Virus record (IMG/VR): IMGVR_UViG_3300022707_000821
Coordinates: 1 to 39,929 of that record
Length of the DNA stretch: 39,929 bases
Origin: a virus
Strand: one strand, 5' to 3'
Below, in pieces: positions 7,236 to 15,049 of the stretch (within the stretch, counting starts at the first letter, position 1; each line of letters opens with the position of its first letter). Both the position numbers and the translations under genes were made by a program. Below the pieces are notes generated by a model. It was not told the origin of the DNA. It made no database searches and saw only the letters and a list, made by a program, of their open reading frames with translations.

Positions 7236-7390
7236 TGCAAAGACCGAATCATAATTCAATCGAAGAGTTTATGCTGTGGATAAAAAGAAGGGTATTTCTT
7301 TTAGACCACTTTAAATCAGTTAATGGTATCTCACCAAGGAGTCTTAGAAATAAAGAATGGAAAAAGTTTTTTGAAAGGGGAGACAAATGA
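7235..7390 (+). CDS. Small basic protein, 51 aa
   Basis: A short frame between TAATG and ATGA overlaps. It is basic and helical (MLWIKRRVFLLDHFKSVNG, ending KEWKKFFERGDK). The tight coupling at both ends supports translation. No family is recognised; nucleic-acid binding is possible from charge alone. Confidence 0.55.
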   Translation: MQRPNHNSIEEFMLWIKRRVFLLDHFKSVNGISPRSLRNKEWKKFFERGDK

Positions 7391-7893
7391 ATATACCCGA
7401 TAAGCTAGAAGCAAAGATAAAAAAGCTGCTGGCCCTATCTGAAAATGGAATTGATGGGGAAAAGGAAACAGCAACTAAGTTTTTAAATAACCTGCTTGAT
7501 AAGCATGGTATAAAGCTTGAAGACTTGGACGATTTAAATATATGTAGACATGCATTTTCATACAAAACTAAGATGGAAAAAAGATTGTTATTTCAGATAA
7601 TTAGTTCTGTTATAGGACAAGTAGACACTTATAGAAAACAGGGTGGAAAATCTATATACATTGATTCTACTTACGAGGACTTTCTTGATATTCAAATGAA
7701 ATTTGATGTTTATGGTAGATCATTAAATGAAAATATAGAAATGTTGTATTCTGCCTTTGTTCAGAAGAATAATATATTCAATCCAAACGATAAGCCGAAA
7801 GAGCCGACCGAGGAAGAAATGGAAGAATATGATAACTCGCGAGGCTTTAGAAATAGTATTGATCGTGTTAATGTGAGAATGGGCATAGATTGA
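7387..7893 (+). CDS. DUF2786-like protein, 168 aa
   Basis: The N-terminal 45 residues follow the DUF2786 pattern 'KI.KLLALS..., EA..A......L..K.GI': KIKKLLALSENG, then ETATKFLNNLLDKHGIKLED. The C-terminal part is helical and includes a lysine/proline/glutamate linker. DUF2786 proteins are common in phages and of unknown function. The gene immediately precedes and overlaps terL. Confidence 0.6.
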   Translation: MNIPDKLEAKIKKLLALSENGIDGEKETATKFLNNLLDKHGIKLEDLDDLNICRHAFSYKTKMEKRLLFQIISSVIGQVDTYRKQGGKSIYIDSTYEDFLDIQMKFDVYGRSLNENIEMLYSAFVQKNNIFNPNDKPKEPTEEEMEEYDNSRGFRNSIDRVNVRMGID

Positions 7894-9332
7894 AAACTCT
7901 TCATCAATTAGAATGTGCATACTTTAAGAAGTCCTTTCATGCTTTCTATGTTAGGTGTTTTTCTAAGGTCTTGGTTCCAAGTGGAAAGTATATTGATAAT
8001 TGGCACACTAAATATATATGTGATGTCATGCAGAAGGAAGCAGAGCGAATAATAAGAGGTGAAGAAAAGACAGATGATATTATTATTAATGTCCCTGTTC
8101 GATCTGGTAAATCATTAATCGCCTCTGTTGCCTTTAATGCATGGGTTTGGACTATTGACCCTACTTTTAAAATAGTTACCGCCAGCTATGGCGATATCTT
8201 ATCTAAAAGCCTATCAACAAAAACAAGAGACTTGATTAAATCTGATTGGTATCAAGAAAGATTTGGTCATATCTACCAACTAAAAAAAGATCAAGATACT
8301 AAAGGTTTATTTGAAACCACTAAAGGCGGTTCTCGTTTCGCTACTTCAACCGGTGCGGCTGCCACTGGTATGGGTGGGCACATGATCATTGCAGATGATT
8401 TAATGAACCCTGACGAAGCCAAATCACCTAAAAAAAGAGAAACAGTAAATGAATGGTATGATACAACATTATGGACTAGAACAGATACGCCGGATTTAGT
8501 TTGTAGATTTATTATTATGCAAAGGCTGAGTGATAAAGACTTAACCGGCCATCTATTAGAATTAGGCGGCTATCGTCATATATGCATACCAGCCGAGGCT
8601 AAAGCAAATGTTCAACCGGCAAGCCTTAGAAAGTTCTATAAAGAAGGTCTATTCTTCATTGAAAGATTTACCCGTAAAATATTAGATCAATTCAAAGTAG
8701 CTTTAAGAGAAAGGGGATTTGAGGCCCAGCTTAACCAATCGCCCAAAGTAGCAAGCGGTAATATAATAAACACATCCTTTATTAAATATCTTGATGAGCC
8801 ACCAAAGCCATTAAAGATAATTCAAACAATGGATACCGCCTTTAAAGATGGTGAAGAGAATGATTATAGTGTTTGTATGACATGGTGTTCTTTTAGACAT
8901 CCAGACCGGCCCGATAGAGATTCGTATTATTTAATGCATGTCATGAAGGGAAAGTTTACATTCCCAGACTTAAAGAAAAGAATGCATGAAGTCGCTAAGA
9001 AATTCAAGCCCAGTAAAATAATAATTGAAGATAAGGCCAGCGGTCAATCATTGATTCAAGAATTTGAATTAGATAAATATATAAAAAGAAAACTTTTAAG
9101 AGTCAATCCAGATAGAGACAAGGTAACAAGGGCTCATTCTATTACGGAAATTGTAGAGGATGGCTTTGTTTATTTCCCTTCTACCGGTCATTGGGTTGCT
9201 GGATGTATTGAAGAATTAAGCCTTTTTGATTCAGGTGAGTTTGACGACCAAGTGGATACTTTTGTTTATGCCTTGCAGTATTATAGTAAAAAACTTGGAG
9301 ACCATAGAGAGCCAAAAATTAGAGTACTTTAA
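7890..9332 (+). CDS. terL: Terminase large subunit (TerL), 480 aa
   Basis: The ATPase-nuclease motor that packages DNA through the portal. The Walker A-like loop is VPVRSGKS (residues 68-75) and Walker B is MIIADD (165-170). GAAATGMGG sits between them, as in many phage terminases. The C-terminal RNase H-like nuclease shows D315 (MDTAF), E380/D381 (IIEDKASGQS) and D452/D453 (FDDQVDTFVYAL). The TTG start overlaps the previous TGA, and the length is typical. It acts with TerS (5302) and the portal (10444). Confidence 0.95.
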   Translation: MKTLHQLECAYFKKSFHAFYVRCFSKVLVPSGKYIDNWHTKYICDVMQKEAERIIRGEEKTDDIIINVPVRSGKSLIASVAFNAWVWTIDPTFKIVTASYGDILSKSLSTKTRDLIKSDWYQERFGHIYQLKKDQDTKGLFETTKGGSRFATSTGAAATGMGGHMIIADDLMNPDEAKSPKKRETVNEWYDTTLWTRTDTPDLVCRFIIMQRLSDKDLTGHLLELGGYRHICIPAEAKANVQPASLRKFYKEGLFFIERFTRKILDQFKVALRERGFEAQLNQSPKVASGNIINTSFIKYLDEPPKPLKIIQTMDTAFKDGEENDYSVCMTWCSFRHPDRPDRDSYYLMHVMKGKFTFPDLKKRMHEVAKKFKPSKIIIEDKASGQSLIQEFELDKYIKRKLLRVNPDRDKVTRAHSITEIVEDGFVYFPSTGHWVAGCIEELSLFDSGEFDDQVDTFVYALQYYSKKLGDHREPKIRVL

Positions 9333-9351
9333 TAATTTAAAAGGAAATGAC

Positions 9352-9510
9352 ATGTTAAAAACAGTGTGCAAGAAATGCAGAAAGCTAAACATCTTCAAGA
9401 TGAATGTCCAGCTAGGCCCTAAAGCATCGGTAAAATCTAAATGCTGTCAATGTGGGCATGATGTTACTTATCGAGCTAAGAAGGAAAAAAACGATCGCAT
9501 CCGAAAGTAA
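9352..9510 (+). CDS. Zinc-ribbon protein, 52 aa
   Basis: AAAAGGAAATGAC precedes the ATG. Two knuckles, C6/C9 and C31/C34, separated by about 20 residues form a classic zinc ribbon, and the tail is very basic (YRAKKEKNDRIRK). It probably binds nucleic acid or a protein partner of the terminase. It is the last gene before a 157-bp gap with a promoter. Confidence 0.7.
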   Translation: MLKTVCKKCRKLNIFKMNVQLGPKASVKSKCCQCGHDVTYRAKKEKNDRIRK

Positions 9511-9608
9511 GACATTCTCATTTGTTATCCTGTTTAAAAATCTTAGAAATTCTAGAGCCCAACGATCGAAAATCCGCTGCCGTTCTCACATCTGCATCCA
9601 GTATCCTA

Positions 9609-9635
9609 TTGACAATAGATAGAATAGTGTACAAT
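9609..9635 (+). promoter_or_regulatory. Candidate sigma70-type promoter
   Basis: TTGACA (9609-9614) and TACAAT (9630-9635) are separated by 15 bp, shorter than the usual 17. It lies in a 157-bp gap, 33 bp before a good ribosome site and the ATG at 9668, so it would drive the two regulatory-looking genes before the head operon. The short spacer suggests weak or activator-dependent use. Confidence 0.45.
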
Positions 9636-9667
9636 TTCATATTTCAGCACTTTACAAAGGAAATAGG

Positions 9668-9880
9668 ATGGAATGGGAACACGCAAAAAAGGGAATGGAA
9701 GCGGGGGAGATTTGGAAATTTTCTTCTTCTTTTTGCAGAGTAAGAATAAAAAATGATATGGTGCAAAGAATATTCAAGACTGGCATTCGTGATAAATGGG
9801 AAGATTTTTGCAGTCTGGATTATGTGCAAACTGTCTTAATAGAAGCAAATTGGACTAAATGCGAGGAAGTGAAATGGTAA
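9668..9880 (+). CDS. Hypothetical protein, 70 aa
   Basis: AAAGGAAATAGG precedes the ATG by the usual distance. The protein is basic with many aromatic residues (WKFSSSFCRVRI). Its 3' end overlaps the start of the HTH gene at 9874 by seven bases. No motif is recognised. Its position behind its own promoter and ahead of a putative regulator suggests a control role, which is inference. Confidence 0.6.
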   Translation: MEWEHAKKGMEAGEIWKFSSSFCRVRIKNDMVQRIFKTGIRDKWEDFCSLDYVQTVLIEANWTKCEEVKW

Positions 9881-10128
9881 AGAAAACTATTGAAATGTGT
9901 GACTTATTAAAGGAAACAAGGCTTTTGTATGAGGCAAGGCATAGATCAGCCACTTGCGCGAGGGTTTCCCGTGAAACAGGATTATCTATTGGATGGGTAG
10001 GGGATTTCCTTAAATACAATGATCCAAGCGTGAATAAGGTTGTCGTGTTGAATAAATACCTTAAAACAAGATTTGCCTTCTATAATCGAGGAATAAAGGA
10101 ATTAAATTCGTTATCCCCATCAATTTAG
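9874..10128 (+). CDS. HTH-type DNA-binding protein, 84 aa, possible late regulator
   Basis: The ATG at 9874 is chosen because GAGGAAG lies just before; an in-frame ATG at 9859 is less well placed. CARVSRETGLSIGWVGDFL (about residues 28-46) reads as a helix-turn-helix with the conserved G at the turn, resembling the HTH found in phage and sigma-like regulators. The gene lies immediately upstream of the 315-bp control region of the head operon, so it may act there. Confidence 0.55.
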   Translation: MVKKTIEMCDLLKETRLLYEARHRSATCARVSRETGLSIGWVGDFLKYNDPSVNKVVVLNKYLKTRFAFYNRGIKELNSLSPSI

Positions 10129-10248
10129 TATAACATGTACATACTGGATAAAGTCAGGGAATTACATTGTTCTATCCCACGCCATGGTAAGCATGGACAG
10201 ACGAACGGATTTAATAAGTGCCTTGGCTTTATCACAGTTCATATCAAT

Positions 10249-10276
10249 TTGACATCACATAAATTATTATTATAAA
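10249..10276 (+). promoter_or_regulatory. Probable promoter of the head/tail operon
   Basis: TTGACA (10249-10254), a 16-bp spacer and TATAAA (10271-10276) match the sigma70 consensus at 11 of 12 positions. It is the best promoter by consensus that I see in the window. Transcription would start near 10283 and enter a 160-base leader before the portal gene. The repeat CATCACATAAATT overlaps the -35 and spacer, so a regulator bound there would control the promoter. Confidence 0.7.
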
Positions 10277-10318
10277 TCTACCGAGTGCTTTCCTTTGGAT
10301 TCATTCATTTCCTTTCAG

Positions 10319-10354
10319 AGAGGCTTATCTGCTTTTTAGTGGGTTGGCCTTTTT
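10319..10354 (+). terminator. Possible leader hairpin / attenuator
   Basis: AGAGGC (10319-10324) can pair with GCCTTT (10347-10352), with one G-T pair, ahead of a run of five T (10350-10354). It lies between the promoter at 10249 and the portal gene, so it could attenuate late transcription unless antiterminated. The stem is short and the loop large. Confidence 0.3.
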
Positions 10355-10368
10355 GAAAAGTCTCTTAG

Positions 10369-10410
10369 CATCACATAAATTCATTGTTTTTTTCATATTA
10401 GTGATAGAAT
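10369..10410 (+). promoter_or_regulatory. Second 13-bp repeat copy and weak extended -10 promoter
   Basis: The second CATCACATAAATT (10369-10381) lies upstream of TGATAGAAT, an extended -10 (TGN-TAGAAT, -10 at 10405-10410). A poor -35 (TTGTTT, 10384-10389) is 15 bp away. This could be an activated promoter closer to the portal gene. Confidence is limited by the weak -35. Confidence 0.35.
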
Positions 10411-10443
10411 TCGTGAAAAACCACTATATATAGAAACAAGTTT

Positions 10444-12651
10444 ATGAAATGGTTTCCCAGCTTCTTTAAAAAGAAAAATAGTCCTGTTACAGAAAAAAAG
10501 ACATCAACAGGGTTCTTCTTTCCAGAGGGAACCTTTACCACTGCTCAACCTGAGAAACTAGCCCGTGAAGGCTATGTTCTTAATCCTTCCGTATTTTCCG
10601 CAGTCAATGCAATCACAAAAGCAATTACTCAAATGAGAATGATTGTAACTGAGAAATCAGATGAAGACAAACAGCCAATTGATAATAAATTAAGTAAATT
10701 ATTAAATAAACCAGATGGCAATCAAGGTCAAGTGGCATGGCTTACTGAATATTTCGGTTACTATTTGCTATTTGGTAATACATTTATTTATAAAAGTAAA
10801 TTTGAAAATGGCCTGAGTGCCGGTCAAGCCTTTCAATTAAAAGTTTTATCTGAAAAGCAAGTTGATGTAATAGCCAAAAATACAATGTTTGGTTTGCAGC
10901 TAAAAAAATACGAATTTATAAATGATAGAAAGTTTACGATTGATGAGCGTGATATTCTCCACGGGAAAACATTCAACCCAGAAAATCAAGTAATGGGACT
11001 TGCTCCATTAATGGCCGGTGGTCTTTCAGTAGACCTTGATAATGAAGCCAAAAGATGGAATGTTAAATTGTTACAAAATGGCGTTAATCCTGCCGGTATT
11101 TATGAGATTGACGGCGTTCTTGAAAATGATCAGTACAGAAGGCTTAAAAACCAAATAGATGAAAATTCTGGTTCTGAAATGGCAGGCACAGAAAAGATTC
11201 TAGAGGATGGTATGAAATGGAAACAAACGGGATTGTCTCCCAAGGATGCAGATTTTACAAAAGGCCAAGCTATGAGCAAAAGAGAAATAGCAGCCGTTTA
11301 CAATATTGCGCCGCAGCTTATCGGAGACACGGAGAGCCAAACATTCGCGAATTACGAACAAGCAGTATTAAGCCTGCACAACGACACTGCTTTTCCCCTA
11401 ATGGAAGGCTTAGTGTCTATGCTTAATAATTGGCTTACTCCTGCATTTGGGGAAAACCTTCTTATTAGGATTGATGATTCAGGCGTTGAAGCACTTCAAA
11501 GACAAAAACAACAAAAATGGGCTTCAATTGATTCATCTAATGAGCTTTCACAAGATGAAAAACGAAATGCAAAAGACTTTGATAGTTTGGAAGATGAAGA
11601 GCTTGGAAAATCAATCATTGTTAATGGTCAACAGACCTTAGATAATATTGTTAATCCACCGGCAGCACCTACACCGTCAAGCTTTGGCAATACAGGCCAT
11701 GAAGACGAGGAAGAAAATACAGGCCATCTTGATGACGAAAAACCAATGAAGAAACCTAAAAAGAAAGATGAGAAATCATTTAAAATAGATATTAAAGAAT
11801 ATTTCAACATCCAAAAGAAGGCTATCAATCAGGCCGAGGATGACGCAATTACAGTATCACATAAAGTAATCAATGGGTATTTTGATAATCAGTTTAAAGA
11901 GATAGCGCAAAATATGAAAGGTGTTGCAACTACTGCCGGTATGATGCCCGCTGTTCTTGCTGTTATCCAACAGACAACCCCAGAACTTAAAGAAGTGTAT
12001 GACGAAATATACAAAGATATCTCTTTTGATTTCTCATTGAAGGCCCGATTTGATGCCAAGGCGCAGATTAATTTAATCATCGAAAGAAAACAAGATATAC
12101 CTTCTGAGTTTAATATTTTAAATGATTTCAAAGCTGAGTTCTCTTCATTCGTTGACTCTTACTTTGTAGAAATACAGATTGGCGAATTGATTAAAAATGT
12201 AAATGAAACTACTATTAAGATGGTAGATAAAGTAGTTACGGCAGGCGTTAAAGAAGGTAAATCAATCTTTGCAATAACTAAGGACATCCAAGCCCAATAT
12301 AAGGGAGACATGGAAACATGGAGAGCCGAAAGAATCGCAAGAACCGAAACGCTTAGAGGTATGAGTTTTGCGCAGCATGAAGCACAATTAAAAGTTTCTC
12401 CATTATCAAAACAATTATGGTTAGATTCAGGAGATAGCAGAGTTAGAAAAGGAAGCTTAAAGAATCCTTTCAATCATAGAAATGTTGATATCGCTAATGG
12501 TAAGATTGGACTTGATCAATCATTTAAAGTGGGTGGTCAAACTATGAGGTTTCCAAGAGATACCAGCGAAGGAGCAAGCGCCGGAAATGTAGTCAATTGC
12601 CGGTGTACAGTCGTATTTATTGATGAAGAATTTACGGAGTTTTTTCTATGA
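10444..12651 (+). CDS. Portal protein fused to Mu gpF-like minor head protein, 735 aa
   Basis: Residues 1 to about 390 are an HK97-type portal: a basic start, VLNPSVFSAVNAITKAI near 44-60, GYYLLFGNTFIY, LAPLMAGG, and MSKREIAAVYNIAPQLIG near 280-297. A charged linker (about 400-440) leads to a helical region and then a Mu gpF/SPP1 gp7-like domain. That domain has ARTET near 630, SGDSRVRKG near 662 and VVNCRC near 716-720, the hallmark end of the family. The portal forms the DNA gate, and gpF-like proteins enter the head. Normally these are separate genes; here one frame encodes both with no stop. The ribosome site is weak. Confidence 0.9.
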   Translation: MKWFPSFFKKKNSPVTEKKTSTGFFFPEGTFTTAQPEKLAREGYVLNPSVFSAVNAITKAITQMRMIVTEKSDEDKQPIDNKLSKLLNKPDGNQGQVAWLTEYFGYYLLFGNTFIYKSKFENGLSAGQAFQLKVLSEKQVDVIAKNTMFGLQLKKYEFINDRKFTIDERDILHGKTFNPENQVMGLAPLMAGGLSVDLDNEAKRWNVKLLQNGVNPAGIYEIDGVLENDQYRRLKNQIDENSGSEMAGTEKILEDGMKWKQTGLSPKDADFTKGQAMSKREIAAVYNIAPQLIGDTESQTFANYEQAVLSLHNDTAFPLMEGLVSMLNNWLTPAFGENLLIRIDDSGVEALQRQKQQKWASIDSSNELSQDEKRNAKDFDSLEDEELGKSIIVNGQQTLDNIVNPPAAPTPSSFGNTGHEDEEENTGHLDDEKPMKKPKKKDEKSFKIDIKEYFNIQKKAINQAEDDAITVSHKVINGYFDNQFKEIAQNMKGVATTAGMMPAVLAVIQQTTPELKEVYDEIYKDISFDFSLKARFDAKAQINLIIERKQDIPSEFNILNDFKAEFSSFVDSYFVEIQIGELIKNVNETTIKMVDKVVTAGVKEGKSIFAITKDIQAQYKGDMETWRAERIARTETLRGMSFAQHEAQLKVSPLSKQLWLDSGDSRVRKGSLKNPFNHRNVDIANGKIGLDQSFKVGGQTMRFPRDTSEGASAGNVVNCRCTVVFIDEEFTEFFL

Positions 12652-13454
12652 AAACTAAATTTGAAACTAAAGATAAAACAAAACTTAAAAACGAAAAGAA
12701 ATCAATTAAGTTTGATATCAAAGCAGAGCATGAAGATGATAAGTTTATGATCTTTAAAGGCGTTGGCTCACCGTTTAACGGTAAAGCCGATCTAGGCGGC
12801 GATATTGTAGAAGAGGGGGCATTTACTACCACTCTTAGACAAAAGGGTAATACAAGAGTTTTATTGTTTCACCATGACACCAAAGAGCCAATAGGTACGG
12901 TTAAGCTAGAAGAAACAAAAGAGGGCTTAATGATTACCGAGGGCAGGATAAATAAAAATATCCAACGCGGTTTAGAAGTTGCTGAATTAATCGCAATGGG
13001 AGCCTTGAAAGGTTTATCTATTGGGTATCGTGCTGTTAAGGTTGCCTTTGAAGGTGACATTAGACTATTAAAAGAGATTGCGCTTTTTGAAATGAGTATT
13101 GTACCTTTTGCAATGGATGAAGAGGCAGAAATTACAAGCGCAAAATCTAATGAAGAGCTTAGCTTTGAAGATGCTTTATCAGCGGCCGTTGATAAGCTCG
13201 AAGAGGCGAAGGAATCAGACTTAGTTCTGATTAACGAAACCATTAAAAAGTTTAATTGCTTTTTGATGAAATCTTTTGAAGAATCCATAAAGTCAAAGGT
13301 TGAAAGCTCATCCAGCGATCAACAAGAAAACTTTGATGATGACCATTCAGATAATCTTGACTCACTCAGTGAAGACGAAACAAAAGATAGTGATGATGAA
13401 TTAAGTGACGAAGAATTAAAAGAAATTAAATTATTTATAAAGGATTTCAAATGA
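12648..13454 (+). CDS. Prohead protease (HK97 gp4-like, U35) with acidic C-terminal tail, 268 aa
   Basis: Matures the capsid by cutting scaffold and capsid N-termini. The HK97 protease pattern is present: VLLFHHDTKEPIGT with His75/His76, GALKGLSIGY with Ser124, and IALFEMSIVPFAMDEEA with E148 in the catalytic region. It couples to the portal by ATGA. After about residue 170 comes a non-protease extension, very acidic at 218-258 (SSSSDQQENFDDDHSDN, EDETKDSDDELSDEE), which could act as a cleavable scaffold. The following capsid also has its own delta domain. Confidence 0.88.
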   Translation: MKTKFETKDKTKLKNEKKSIKFDIKAEHEDDKFMIFKGVGSPFNGKADLGGDIVEEGAFTTTLRQKGNTRVLLFHHDTKEPIGTVKLEETKEGLMITEGRINKNIQRGLEVAELIAMGALKGLSIGYRAVKVAFEGDIRLLKEIALFEMSIVPFAMDEEAEITSAKSNEELSFEDALSAAVDKLEEAKESDLVLINETIKKFNCFLMKSFEESIKSKVESSSSDQQENFDDDHSDNLDSLSEDETKDSDDELSDEELKEIKLFIKDFK

Positions 13455-14584
13455 GCGAAAAATTGCTTAAAGAATTGAAAGAAGGCTTTGAAAGTACATG
13501 GTCTGATTTCAAAGTTGAAAATGATAAGCTGATTAATGAGAAATCAGCAGCAAACACCGAGAAAGTAGAAAAGCTTGGTGAACAGATGGATGGCTTTGAA
13601 CAAAAATTCAAAGACTTAGAAACATCTATGGAAAAAGATTCCCAAGATGATGAAGTCAATGAACAAAAAGATGCTGTCTTGCATTACATGACCAAAGGCA
13701 AAGACCAAATGCCGGAAGAAGCGAAAGCCAAACTGATTGCAGGTGATGCAACAGCGGGCGGCTATTTGATTAACCCTGAATGGGATAATACTATTGTTAA
13801 GAAAGTAACGGAAATTGATCCTATCAGACAATTTTCAAGAGTTACAACTATTAATTCTAGTTCTCTTCCTTACCCAAAAAGAGAAACTCTTTTGAAAGGC
13901 TCTTGGTCTTCTGAGCAAGGTAATGTTCAAGATGATAACTCAACTTATGGCCTTGGTGAAATTGCGGTTCATGAGCTTGATGTGAATGTCCCTATATCTA
14001 TTAAATTGTTAATGGATTCATTCGCTAACATCGAACAAGAAGCTACCACCGATGTAGTAGAATCTTTTGCTGAAACAGAAGGTGCTGCTTTCGTTAATGG
14101 TGATGATGTTTCAAAACCACAAGGTATCTTGAATGGTGGTTCAGAAGAAATTCTTACTACTGGTTCAGGTGCTATTGATTCAGATGACCTTTATGATTTG
14201 ATCTTTTCAATCAAAACGGCCTATGCATCAAATTCAAACTTCTATGGCAACAGACAAGTTTTGAAAGAGTTTAGAAAATTGAAAGATTTAGACGGTCAGT
14301 ATATTTTACAGACTGCTCAAAATGGACGAATCACTTTCGATTTGTTAAACTATTCGTTTGTTGAAACTCCTTCAATGGAAAAAACAATTGCGGCCAATAA
14401 GAAGATTTTATTCTTTGGTGATTTGTTCCGTGGTTATCGTATTGTTGATAGAATGGGTATGTCTGTATTGAGAGACCCTTTTACAGCGAAAAAACAAAAA
14501 ATGGTTGAGTTCCTATTCTCTAAAAGAGTAGGCGGTCAGGTTGTTTTGAAAGAAGCAATTAAAATCTTAACAGTTAAAGCATAA
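13451..14584 (+). CDS. Major capsid protein, HK97 fold, 377 aa
   Basis: An N-terminal coiled-coil delta domain (about 1-75) is normally removed by the protease. After it come the shell signatures: AGDATAGGYLINPEW near 97-111, VTEIDPIRQFSRV, then ISIKLLMDSFANIEQ, AFVNGDDVSKPQGILNG near 214-229, and a C-terminal FFGDLFRGYRIVDR with MSVLRDPF. Length and order match HK97 gp5 relatives. AAGGATTTCAA is the ribosome site, and ATGA overlap links it to the protease. Confidence 0.93.
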   Translation: MSEKLLKELKEGFESTWSDFKVENDKLINEKSAANTEKVEKLGEQMDGFEQKFKDLETSMEKDSQDDEVNEQKDAVLHYMTKGKDQMPEEAKAKLIAGDATAGGYLINPEWDNTIVKKVTEIDPIRQFSRVTTINSSSLPYPKRETLLKGSWSSEQGNVQDDNSTYGLGEIAVHELDVNVPISIKLLMDSFANIEQEATTDVVESFAETEGAAFVNGDDVSKPQGILNGGSEEILTTGSGAIDSDDLYDLIFSIKTAYASNSNFYGNRQVLKEFRKLKDLDGQYILQTAQNGRITFDLLNYSFVETPSMEKTIAANKKILFFGDLFRGYRIVDRMGMSVLRDPFTAKKQKMVEFLFSKRVGGQVVLKEAIKILTVKA

Positions 14585-14599
14585 AAGGAGAATTTTATT

Positions 14600-14998
14600 A
14601 TGCCTATTCTAGATAGACTTACGAACCCAGTTGATAAAGCTTTGGCTTTGGCTGTTGGTTCCGTTACAGGTGGTGAAACTGGCTTGGCTATTGACTTAGC
14701 CGGTGTTATCGCTTTAGACTTCCTTGTATTAGTCACCGCTTTCACAAGTGGCACGGCTACATTAGATATTGAGCTTTCACCGGATGGTACTACTGGTTGG
14801 GTGTCTGTTGATCCTAAATATCTTATTCAGCCAAAAACAGCGGGCGTTAATGATGTCCTTGATGCTGTTGATGAAACTCTTTCAGTTGGGCTTTCAGGCG
14901 TTGACCTTGAAACCCAAAAGTTTGCAAGAGTTGTAATTGATGGCACTATTGTAATGGATGTTGTCGCACTTGCGCTAATCCAAAGAAACGATAGATAG
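14600..14998 (+). CDS. Probable head decoration or capsid-associated protein, 132 aa
   Basis: Lies 15 bp after the capsid gene with AAAAGGAGAA as ribosome site. It is beta-rich with segments TATLDIELSPDGTTGWVSV and an alanine/valine-rich start. 'DI..S.DGT.W' features occur in small structural proteins encoded just after the capsid. A hairpin follows the stop, so it may be co-expressed with the capsid at high level. No strict family match was recognised, and the role comes from position. Confidence 0.55.
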   Translation: MPILDRLTNPVDKALALAVGSVTGGETGLAIDLAGVIALDFLVLVTAFTSGTATLDIELSPDGTTGWVSVDPKYLIQPKTAGVNDVLDAVDETLSVGLSGVDLETQKFARVVIDGTIVMDVVALALIQRNDR

Positions 14999-15006
14999 TT
15001 TTAATT

Positions 15007-15033
15007 TGGTGGGTTTCGGCCCACCATTCATAT
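15007..15033 (+). terminator. Hairpin after the capsid/decoration genes
   Basis: TGGTGGG (15007-15013) pairs perfectly with CCCACCA (15020-15026) around a six-base TTTCGG loop. The following tract is T-rich but broken (TTCATATTTTAT). It lies between 14998 and 15050 and would reduce transcription into connector genes, keeping the capsid in excess. Confidence 0.65.
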
Positions 15034-15049
15034 TTTATAGGTTGGTCAC

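Larger units (their letters stand above)
10129..10443. other. Intergenic control region before the head operon
   Basis: A 315-bp gap, the largest in the genome. It holds a consensus promoter at 10249-10276, a 13-bp direct repeat (CATCACATAAATT at 10253-10265 and 10369-10381), a hairpin with T-run at 10319-10354 and a second weaker -10 at 10405. It also has a small hairpin CCATG-GTAAG-CATGG (10182-10196) and an antisense ribosome-site-plus-ATG at 10302-10318. An imperfect inverted repeat AGTAT...ATACT lies at about 10127-10145. No open frame of note is seen. Confidence 0.7.

Noticed and set aside
9522-9743. 73-aa + strand frame (TTG start) between 9352 and 9668 genes
   Set aside because: It has no spaced ribosome site, overlaps the better-started gene at 9668 and runs through the TTGACA/TACAAT promoter-like stretch. 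Kept as non-coding.
12869-13288. 139-aa minus-strand frame
   Set aside because: A shadow of the protease gene, serine-rich because of the reverse reading of acidic codons.
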